A stretch of 64,000 nucleotides of DNA, taken from positions 18,992 to 82,991 of the forward strand of contig JAUXTN010000220.1 of NCBI GenBank assembly GCA_030684355.1, given 5' to 3'. The position numbers were made by a program, and so were the translations under genes. Positions 58,404 to 64,000 of this stretch are shown piece after piece. This stretch comes from Pseudomonadota bacterium. Its GTDB lineage: Bacteria; Myxococcota_A; UBA796; SXON01. The first letter of the stretch is position 1, and each line of letters opens with the position of its first letter. A model generated the notes under the pieces. That model saw nothing but the letters and a program-made list of their open reading frames with translations, did no database searches and had not been told where the DNA came from.

Positions 58404-58829
58404 CTACCTCGCCACCCGGGCAGCTTCCCACACCGAGAATCCCCACATCCCCGCGAGCATCGAGCCCGTGAAGATCAGCGTGGAGGACGCACCGGCGACC
58501 ACGGAGGTGAGCGCGGGGCCTGGGCAGTAGCCCCCGAGGCCCCAGCCCGCGCCGAAGAGCACGGCGCCGACGAGCAGGCGGATGTCGATATCGCGGCGCG
58601 TCGGGAGGGCCCACCGCTCGGCCCAGGCGGGCTTCGCCAGGCGCGGGACCAGGCGGTAGGCGAGGAAGTGGACGGCGATGGCGCCCCCCATCACGAACCC
58701 GAGCGAGGGGTCCCAGTCACCGAGCACGTCGAGGAAGTTGACCACCTTCGCGGGCTGGGTCATGCCCGACAGGAGGAGCCCGACGCCAAAGACGATGCCG
58801 ACGGCAAGAGAGAGAAGGATGCTCTTCAC
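58404..58829 (-). CDS. YeeE/YedE-family half-transporter (PmpB-like)
   Basis: A 141-residue membrane protein starting at GTG 58829: GIVFGVGLLLSGMTQPAKVVNFLDV, GFVMGGAIAVHFLAYRL, and the signature WGLGGYCPGPALTSV. The Cys of GYCPGPA is conserved in thiosulfate transporter TsuA-type proteins. With the upstream half it should form a complete YeeE/YedE unit importing thiosulfate or another sulfur species. GTGA overlap with the upstream half. Confidence 0.87.
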   Translation of the reverse strand: MKSILLSLAVGIVFGVGLLLSGMTQPAKVVNFLDVLGDWDPSLGFVMGGAIAVHFLAYRLVPRLAKPAWAERWALPTRRDIDIRLLVGAVLFGAGWGLGGYCPGPALTSVVAGASSTLIFTGSMLAGMWGFSVWEAARVAR

Positions 58830-59260
58830 GAGGCGCCTCCGGTGAGCTGACCAACCGCGACCGCGACCACGGCGCCGACGGCCATGAAGGTGACGACGCT
58901 GGCGAGGGAGCGCGGGCTCATGCGGGAGAGGCCGCACACCCCGTGACCGCTGGTGCAACCGTTGCCGAGCCGCGTGCCGACGCCGACGAAGAGCCCGGCG
59001 ACGACGAGCATCCACGGCGCGCGGACCACCTCGACGGCCAGGGACGCCGGCGAAAGGACCGTGGCGCCGACCCCGGCGAGCACGAGCCCGCCGAGGAAGG
59101 CGAGGCGCCACCCGATGTCGCCCGCTTTGGGGGTGAAGAGCCCGCCGACGATGCCGCTGATGCCGGCAACCCGGCCTTCCAGGAGCAGCATGGCGGAGGC
59201 GGAGGCTCCGATGAGCGCGCCGCCGAGAGTCGAGAGCACCGGTGTGAATTCAGGAGACAC
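58826..59260 (-). CDS. YeeE/YedE-family half-transporter (PmpA-like)
   Basis: A 144-residue membrane protein starting at GTG 59260: GGALIGASASAMLLLEGRVAGISGI, VGVGTRLGNGCTSGHGVCGLSRMSPRS in pieces, and a final TM. The Cys in GNGCTSGHGVCG is the conserved sulfur-relay residue of the family. It is the first half of a split thiosulfate-type transporter. Confidence 0.87.
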   Translation of the reverse strand: MSPEFTPVLSTLGGALIGASASAMLLLEGRVAGISGIVGGLFTPKAGDIGWRLAFLGGLVLAGVGATVLSPASLAVEVVRAPWMLVVAGLFVGVGTRLGNGCTSGHGVCGLSRMSPRSLASVVTFMAVGAVVAVAVGQLTGGAS

Positions 59261-59268
59261 GATTCACC

Positions 59269-60021
59269 TCAAATCTGCTGGTAGAGGACGAAGCCGGCCA
59301 TCACGAGCACGAAGCCCGCGAAGCCGCGGCGGAGCGCGTCCGGGGGGATGACGTTGGCGATGCGGCTGCCGGCGAAGGAGCCGACCACCGCAGCGCCCGA
59401 TACGAGGGCGGCGAGCTCGAGGTCGATCGTGACGTGGGCGGCGTGGCCGGCGTACCCGGCGAAGCTCTTGAGCGCGATGACCAGGAGCGAGGTGCCGACC
59501 GCCTTCTTCATGGGCAGCCCACCGAGCAGCGCGAGCGCCGGGACCACGAGGAAGCCGCCCCCCGCGCCGACCAGCCCGGTGACGACGCCCACGACGAGCC
59601 CCTCGGCGATGATCTTCCAGAGCGCCTGGCTCTCGCCGGACCGCGGCCCCGCGGACGGCCCCGGGTCCTTGCGGCCCCGGAACATCGCCACGGCCGTGGC
59701 GAGCATCATCGCCCCGAAGAGGATCATCAGGACCGTGGCCGGGATCCACGCCGCGATGAACCCGCCGACGTAGGCGCCCGCCATTCCGGCGCCACCGAAG
59801 ATGAGGCCGGTGCGCCACTCGACGTTGCCGGCACGCGCGTGCTGGATCACGGCAGCGACGCTGGTGACGCCCACGACGAGCAGCGACGTGGCGATGGCGG
59901 CCTTGGTCTCGACACCCAGCGCGTAGATGAGGATGGGGGTGGTGAGAATGGAACCGCCGCCGCCGAGGAGGCCGAGCGCGACGCCGATGAGGACGGAGAG
60001 GACGAGCGCGAGGGTGAACAT
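59269..60021 (-). CDS. TauE/SafE (TSUP) family transporter
   Basis: A 250-residue, 8-TM protein with the two family repeats: ALGLLGGGGSILTTPIL and TGLVGAGGGFLVVPAL, plus GTSLLVIALKSFAGYAGH and GSFAGSRIANVIPP. TSUP proteins export sulfite or sulfoacetate or import sulfur compounds. It lies 3 bp after the rhodanese gene and 8 bp before pmpA-like, so it is in the same operon. Confidence 0.9.
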   Translation of the reverse strand: MFTLALVLSVLIGVALGLLGGGGSILTTPILIYALGVETKAAIATSLLVVGVTSVAAVIQHARAGNVEWRTGLIFGGAGMAGAYVGGFIAAWIPATVLMILFGAMMLATAVAMFRGRKDPGPSAGPRSGESQALWKIIAEGLVVGVVTGLVGAGGGFLVVPALALLGGLPMKKAVGTSLLVIALKSFAGYAGHAAHVTIDLELAALVSGAAVVGSFAGSRIANVIPPDALRRGFAGFVLVMAGFVLYQQI

Positions 60022-60024
60022 CCC

Positions 60025-60393
60025 CTATTCCACGTTGGAGAGGGTACGCGGGAGCGCGTTCGCATCCCAGGCGATCATCCCCCCGACGAGGTTGAAGACG
60101 TTGCCGAAGCCGAGCCCGGCGAGCGCGGTGGCCGCCCGAGCGGATCGAGCGCCGCTGCGGCAGATGAGCAGGACCGGCTGGTCGCGATCCCACCCGGCGG
60201 CGAGGTCGGCGACCGTCGAGAGCGGGACGAGCTCGGCGCCGGGGATGTGGCCCAGGGGGCCGACGAACTCGTCGGGCTCGCGGACATCGATGAGGCGCAC
60301 GTCGCCGAGGTGGTGGATCGCGCCGAGCGGGGGGACGTCGCGGTAGCCGGCCGGCTGGGCATCGGAGCGCTGGAGGAGGAGGGAGGGGACCAT
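60025..60393 (-). CDS. Rhodanese, first gene of the sulfur-cco operon
   Basis: A 122-residue rhodanese: LGDVRLIDVREPDEFVGPLGHIPGAELVPLS in pieces, catalytic loop VLLICRSGARSARAATAL (C-R-S-G-A-R), and VFNLVGGMIAWDANALP. It moves sulfane sulfur in the cytoplasm. The downstream transporters would supply or remove its substrates. Its leader carries a consensus sigma-54 promoter. Confidence 0.92.
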   Translation of the reverse strand: MVPSLLLQRSDAQPAGYRDVPPLGAIHHLGDVRLIDVREPDEFVGPLGHIPGAELVPLSTVADLAAGWDRDQPVLLICRSGARSARAATALAGLGFGNVFNLVGGMIAWDANALPRTLSNVE

Positions 60394-60441
60394 GGGGACT
60401 CCGTACGAAGGGGTGAGCGGTTGAGGGTCGCCCGACGCCAG

Positions 60442-60457
60442 AGCAATGAGCGTGCCA
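60442..60457 (-). promoter_or_regulatory. Sigma-54 promoter of the rhodanese-TSUP-cco operon
   Basis: Minus strand TGGCACG-CTCA-TTGCT, a complete match in both boxes and spacing. The predicted start near 60431 gives a leader of about 38 nt before ATG 60393. Confidence 0.86.
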
Positions 60458-60524
60458 GGCCCCCGATCTCCGATGGAGTCGAGCTTCTACGGTGTGCATC
60501 GGCCGCAGGTGCAGCGCGCTCGGT

Positions 60525-60540
60525 GTTTCGTTCCGTTTCA
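60525..60540. promoter_or_regulatory. Candidate enhancer GTTTCGTTCCGTTTCA
   Basis: Resembles the GTTTCGTTTC repeats at 44203-44236. It lies about 95-110 bp upstream of the predicted start of the sulfur-cco operon. A shared sigma-54 activator is inferred. Confidence 0.45.
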
Positions 60541-60596
60541 CGGGCGGAACAGGACCTGGAACTGCAAGCCTGGCTCCGCCGCGACGGACGGTGCTG

Positions 60597-60735
60597 CGCG
60601 AGGTCCGTGGATCGCGTGTGGAGGTCGCCGTAGCTCAGCTCCTCCCACCCGCCGGCTCCACGCCACCGGAGCGCGATCCGCGCGTACGGGACGTGGCGAG
60701 CCACCAGGTCGTCGTACAGCGCGTAGATCTCGCCG
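60597..60735 (-). pseudogene. Fragment of an acyl-CoA synthetase (AMP-binding) gene
   Basis: Minus-strand frame EIYALYDDLVARHVPYARIA followed by LRWRGAGGWEELSYGDLHTRS resembles the first conserved block of AMP-dependent ligases (ALR...W..ELSYGEL). Nothing recognisable continues on either side. About 46 codons survive. Confidence 0.45.
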
Positions 60736-61158
60736 GACCGGCTTCGGAGCGGGACTTGGCTGCACGGATGCTCGGGTGCGGAAGTAGTGGCCTTGAAGGA
60801 GAGCTTGGTGGGCGGGCGAGGTCCGGACCGGGGTTGGTCCGCGGGCGCCGCCGCCGCGTTCTCTACCCGCGCGCGCGCCGCCCTCGCTGGTGGCCTCCAG
60901 CCCGACCCGCGCCAACCAATCGCGCGATCTTTGGCGCGGTGCACAGGAGGCGGCCGAGTCCGCCGTCGACGGCAGGGCCGAGGCACACGAGCGACTCCCC
61001 CCCGCCCCCTACCGGACCAACGCCGTGCACCTGTGGCCCGGGACCGACGAGTAGCGGCGGCCTGAACCGATTTGGAACGTCTCTAAGCGACCGCGTCGGG
61101 CGCGGTGCCACGGCGCCCAAGGCGGCGCCACCAGACCAGTTACGCCACCTGCACCGGG
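60736..61158. other. Region without a confident gene
   Basis: About 420 bp. A short plus-strand frame ending at TAG 61052-61054 (AESAVDGRAEAHERLPPAPY...) has plausible codon use but no start signal and may be a remnant. The minus strand at 61085-61150 has tRNA-like pieces but does not fold into a cloverleaf. I see no promoter for the kinase that follows. Confidence 0.4.
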
Positions 61159-62244
61159 TCAAAGCGTGAAGGAGAAGGTGGCGCCCTTCCCCAACTCCCC
61201 ATCGGCCCAGACCTGGCCCCCATGGCGGTCGACGATGCGCTGGACCGTCGCGAGGCCGATGCCCGTCCCCTCGAACTCCGTCGCGGAGTGGAGCCGCTGG
61301 AAGGCGACGAACAGCCTTCCCGCTTGGGCCCTGTCGAAGCCCGCTCCGTCGTCCCGCACGAAGTAGACCGGCTTCCCCACGCGCTGGGCGACGCCGAACT
61401 CGATGTTCGCGCGCGGCTGTTTTCCGGTGAACTTCCACGCGTTGCCGAGCAGGTTCTCGAGCACCACCCGCAGCAGACGCGGGTCGCCCTCCGCGACCAG
61501 CCCGTCGGTGATGCGTACGCTCACCTGTCGCTCAGGTTGTCCTTTCTGCAAGTCGGCGATGATCGCCCGCGCCAGCGCACTCAGGTCCACTGGCTCCCGC
61601 CGGATCTCGCTGCGCGCCATTCGCGAGAGTTCCAGCAGGTCGCTGATGAGCTGCCCCATCCGCAGGCTGGCGGCCCGGACCCGGTGGAGGGAGTCCACGC
61701 CCTGTGCGTCCAACTTGTCGGCGTAGTCCATCAGCAACACCTGGCTGAAGCCATCGATGGCCCTGAGCGGCGCCCGGAGGTCGTGGGAGACGGAGTAGCT
61801 GAATGCTTCCAGTTCCCGGTTGGCGAACTCCAACTGCGCCGTACGCTCCGCGATGCGCTGCTCGAGTTGGGCGTTGAGCCGGCGAATCTCCTCCTCCGCC
61901 CGCTGACGCTCGGCGTTCTGTTCAGCGAGGATCGCGTTGGCTTTGGCCATCTCGAAGGCCTGCTCGGCGCGCCGCTTCAGGTGGCCCACCATCACCACGA
62001 TCCCGGGCGTGGTCACCGCCCAAACAATGACCCGGAGGCGGTTCTCGGCCGTGTAATGGAAGGGCTGGCCCGGGATGGAGAAGAAATACGCGAAGTAGGT
62101 CCACGCGAGCGCAGCGCTGACGAGGCCCGGTCGTAGCCCCCCAGTGAAGGCGGAAAACACGAGGAGGAGGAGGAGGAGGGCAGGCGGGTTCGGGATCTTC
62201 AGCGATACCCGAGCGAGTAGCTCGATCCCGACGATCGCGCCCAA
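61159..62244 (-). CDS. Membrane sensor histidine kinase (DUF4118-like sensor)
   Basis: A 361-residue kinase. Residues 1-85 contain about three TM helices (PPALLLLLLVFSAFTGGLRPGLVSAALAWTYFAYFF in pieces), like the KdpD DUF4118 module. A coiled coil follows at about 95-140 (EEEIRRLNAQLEQRIAERTAQ), then HisKA with SVSHDLRAPLRAIDGF, and HATPase with NLLGNAWKFTG, DDGAGFD and GTGIGLATVQRIV. It is closely similar in its kinase core to the one at 46349-47434. No response regulator is adjacent. Confidence 0.88.
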   Translation of the reverse strand: MGAIVGIELLARVSLKIPNPPALLLLLLVFSAFTGGLRPGLVSAALAWTYFAYFFSIPGQPFHYTAENRLRVIVWAVTTPGIVVMVGHLKRRAEQAFEMAKANAILAEQNAERQRAEEEIRRLNAQLEQRIAERTAQLEFANRELEAFSYSVSHDLRAPLRAIDGFSQVLLMDYADKLDAQGVDSLHRVRAASLRMGQLISDLLELSRMARSEIRREPVDLSALARAIIADLQKGQPERQVSVRITDGLVAEGDPRLLRVVLENLLGNAWKFTGKQPRANIEFGVAQRVGKPVYFVRDDGAGFDRAQAGRLFVAFQRLHSATEFEGTGIGLATVQRIVDRHGGQVWADGELGKGATFSFTL

Positions 62245-62551
62245 CGTGAGCAGCGGGCCGCCGATCTCGGCCCACAGGGTCCTCTTGACGGAATCCGGTC
62301 TGTTCGCGTTCAGTGCGCGCCTGCTTCCAGTTCATCAGCGAGCCTGGGCACAGGAGATCCTAACCCGAGTTTCCAACCGTCGTGGGGGGGACACGAACCT
62401 TGCACTCCGCTCCCTACCGCTGGGTGCTCGGCTCCGCGGAGCGTGCGTGCTTGTTGCACGTCCCCCCTTCCGAGAGGCTGGTTTACCACCCCGCGGCCAC
62501 CTGCCCCCCGGCCCTCTCCAAGGTGCCGGACGGGCACCGAGCGCTCCCTTG

Positions 62552-62686
62552 TTCGTTCCCGTTGAGGTGGTCGTTGACGCACGCTCAGCCGCGCCGCCGG
62601 CCCTGGTGCTCGTGTCTCCGCGTGGTCACCGCGTGGAGGGCCTCGACGCGGCGGTGATCGGCGCCCTCCTCGAGCGGCTCGGATGA
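62552..62686 (+). pseudogene. IS66-family TnpA (Orf1) 3' remnant
   Basis: The frame FVPVEVVVDARSAAPPALVL and GLDAAVIGALLERLG has the IS66 Orf1 C-terminal pattern (FvPV.vv ... G..v.....d...l..ll..L). The stop overlaps the next start by ATGA, exactly as in IS66 tnpA-tnpB. Earlier parts are scattered in other frames back to about 62400. Confidence 0.6.
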
Positions 62687-62757
62687 TTGGTTCGTCGCGC
62701 GCGGTACGTGTGTGGGCGTGCTCGGCACCGACGAACCTGCGCAAAGGGTTCGACAGT
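62683..62757 (+). pseudogene. IS66-family TnpB (Orf2) 5' remnant
   Basis: Begins MIGSSRAVRVWACSAPTNLRK and continues GFD, matching the TnpB start pattern (RVW-x-A-x-x-PT-D-MRKGFD). The match stops after about 25 residues and the sequence then shifts frame. No tnpC transposase remains. Confidence 0.7.
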
Positions 62758-62951
62758 CGCGTTGTCGCTCTTCCTCGAAGGCGCGGATCTACGGGTCGGC
62801 TCCCCCTGTCGCCTGCTCCGATTTGTGTGGAGGGTCGGTGGGCACTCCCCGCACCCAAGCCACTTGTACCCCACCTGTACCCCAACCCAGCATAGGGGGC
62901 CTCGCGGCCCCCAGCAATTTCAACTACTTGACCACCCCTACGGGCCCCAGG

Positions 62952-64000
62952 TCAGAAGTAGAAGTTCAGCCCCATGTCCGCCTGCACCGCGCCGGGCACG
63001 GTGAGGTCGTCCGCCGGCTTGTTGAGGTAGCCGGTGTAGCGCACGTCGAAGTTGACGGAGGCCTTCTTGCCGACGCCGAGCTCCAGGCCGACGCCCGCGT
63101 GGGGGCCCCAGAGCGTGCTGTCCTGGGAGACGGTGGTGAAGCCGAGGTTGTCCTTCACGTCGCGGCCGGTGATGGTCACGCCGGCGAGCACGTAGGGGTT
63201 CACCTTGGTCCAGGGCATGCCGAAGAGCTGCACGGAGGCCTGGAGGGGCTGGTAGACGCGCTCGGAGCCGTCCTCCCACGTCTGGTCGTGGTGCATCCAG
63301 GAGACCTCGAGGCCCACGGCCTCGACGGGACGGTAGCGCGCCGCGACGCCCAGGCCGGCGTCCCCGAAGCCGCCGCCGTTCACGTTGTAGCCGCCCATGT
63401 AGGAGCCGCCGCGGATGCCGACCGCGAAGGTGCGCGCGCGCTCGACCTTGCGCTCCGGCGCGTCCTCGACCCGGTCGCGCCCGCCGTCGCCGCCGTCGCG
63501 CTCGATGACGACGGTGTGGTGGCGGTGGTGCCAGGGCGACGGGCCGTAGACGAAGACGCCGTGGTACCAGTAGGCGTAGCCGGGGCGGTACGGGCGGAAC
63601 CAGCCGGTGGGGTGGTACCAGCGGTTCGCCCGGGTGTACCGCGACGACGCCCAGGCGTGGTGCCGCGAGGCCGCGGAGCGGTGGTAGGCGGCGGAGGATC
63701 GGTGGTAGGCGGCCGTCGAGCGGGCGTGACGCACGGCGTCGTGGTGACGGTCGGCGGAGGCGGCGCTCCCGTGGGTGGCGCGCACGGCGTCGGAGCCACC
63801 GCCGCCATGGCGCTCGGCCGAGGCGCTGTCGTGGCGATCGCGGCCGCTGTCGGCACCGCGGCTCACGGCCTCCCGGTCGGCGCCCTCGCCCCGGCCCGAC
63901 GCCGCGCTGCGCGCGGCCGCGCTGCGGTCGGTGGAGACGCCGCGGAAGTTCGCGGGCCCCGCGGAGGAGCGCAGCGCGGCGCTGGACGCCGGGCGGCCCG
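62952..64000 (-). CDS. His/Ser/Ala-rich protein with C-terminal outer-membrane beta-barrel, N-terminus outside the window
   Basis: The frame is open to the right edge, so the start is missing. The upstream part is low-complexity Ser/Ala/Arg/Gly. A Tyr-His repeat region follows (TAAYHRSSAAYHRSAASRHH, RYTRANRWYHPTGWF), then a charged linker. The C-terminal ~155 residues are a small beta barrel (FAVGIRGGSYMGGYNVNGGG, AVGLEVSWMHHDQTW, GPHAGVGLELGVGKKASVNF) ending NFYF, the terminal Phe of outer-membrane proteins. The histidine-rich half may bind metal. Confidence 0.75.
   Translation of the reverse strand, partial: GRPASSAALRSSAGPANFRGVSTDRSAAARSAASGRGEGADREAVSRGADSGRDRHDSASAERHGGGGSDAVRATHGSAASADRHHDAVRHARSTAAYHRSSAAYHRSAASRHHAWASSRYTRANRWYHPTGWFRPYRPGYAYWYHGVFVYGPSPWHHRHHTVVIERDGGDGGRDRVEDAPERKVERARTFAVGIRGGSYMGGYNVNGGGFGDAGLGVAARYRPVEAVGLEVSWMHHDQTWEDGSERVYQPLQASVQLFGMPWTKVNPYVLAGVTITGRDVKDNLGFTTVSQDSTLWGPHAGVGLELGVGKKASVNFDVRYTGYLNKPADDLTVPGAVQADMGLNFYF

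Larger units (their letters stand above)
62245..62951. other. Decayed intergenic stretch with IS66 traces
   Basis: Apart from the IS66 remnants I see no intact gene. The tract is a probable insertion scar between the kinase and the outer-membrane protein gene. Confidence 0.5.

Noticed and set aside
60620..60700. tRNA-like string gccgtagctcagctcc
   Set aside because: It resembles a D-arm only by chance. No T-arm sequence or acceptor pairing follows, and the stretch is the complement of the acyl-CoA-ligase-like fragment.
61085..61150. Minus-strand sequence with gtaactggt and a GC stem, like part of a tRNA
   Set aside because: The best anticodon-like stem gives a 6- or 8-nt loop, and neither the T-arm nor the acceptor stem pairs.
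1..64000. CRISPR arrays, rRNA operons, prophage or a replication origin
   Set aside because: No regularly spaced direct repeats, rRNA-like sequence, phage structural genes, dnaA boxes or parAB-type genes were seen.

Overview
The window is about 70% GC, almost fully coding, and carries features common in Myxococcota or other delta-type bacteria: PEGA-formylglycine-type proteins, Cys-rich lipoproteins, a DUF4157 protein, an FHA sigma-54 activator and large hybrid kinases. The lineage is an inference. The physiology is clearer: a facultative denitrifier with a cbb3 oxidase and a large capacity for handling sulfane sulfur. Everything was read by eye, with no database search.

Layout. 1-14.4 kb holds signalling and surface genes: a truncated PEGA/FGE protein, a lipoprotein, a fatty-acid-ester-type methyltransferase, an FHA/AAA+ activator, a lipoprotein-coupled hybrid histidine kinase, a CHASE-PAS-GGDEF-EAL protein and a DUF4157 protein with a lipase-like C-terminus. 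14.6-38.4 kb is a denitrification island. It contains nirK-nirV-sco-nsrR-like-crp/fnr; a Nap operon that uses an NrfC/NrfD membrane module and a duplicated tetraheme NapB; a porin; a divergent NO-accessory operon (membrane protein, DUF1858/DUF2249, 12-TM protein, DUF59); hemerythrin-ywiC-nnrS-luxR; and norC-norB-norQ-norD. No N2O reductase is seen. 38.5-42.4 kb has an esterase, a Cys-rich lipoprotein, an unknown gene and a frameshifted IS4/IS701-type element. 42.4-60.5 kb is a sulfur/microaerobic island: tsdA-like diheme cytochrome, persulfide dioxygenase, several rhodaneses, TlpA, DsrE, a hydroxylase-rhodanese fusion, an ArsR-rhodanese regulator, and one long operon joining rhodanese, TSUP, a YeeE/YedE pair, ccoN-ccoO-ccoP, a copper ATPase and Usp. 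Broken peroxiredoxin, Dps and rhodanese genes lie here too. 60.5-64 kb has decayed fragments (acyl-CoA-ligase-like, IS66), a histidine kinase and a truncated outer-membrane protein.

The unifying observation is regulatory. Eight sites with the -24/-12 architecture of sigma-54 promoters (TGGCACG-N4-TTGCW) lie just upstream of nirK, the nap cytochrome operon, the porin, both NO-accessory operons, persulfide dioxygenase, the peroxiredoxin/Dps remnants and the rhodanese-cco operon. norC instead has an FNR/DNR-shaped dyad at -41.5 from a plausible start. The DsrE/hydroxylase-rhodanese divergent pair has a 30-bp near-perfect palindrome that fits the ArsR-rhodanese regulator encoded 3 kb away. Denitrification and sulfane-sulfur genes therefore look wired into one sigma-54-centred respiratory switch.
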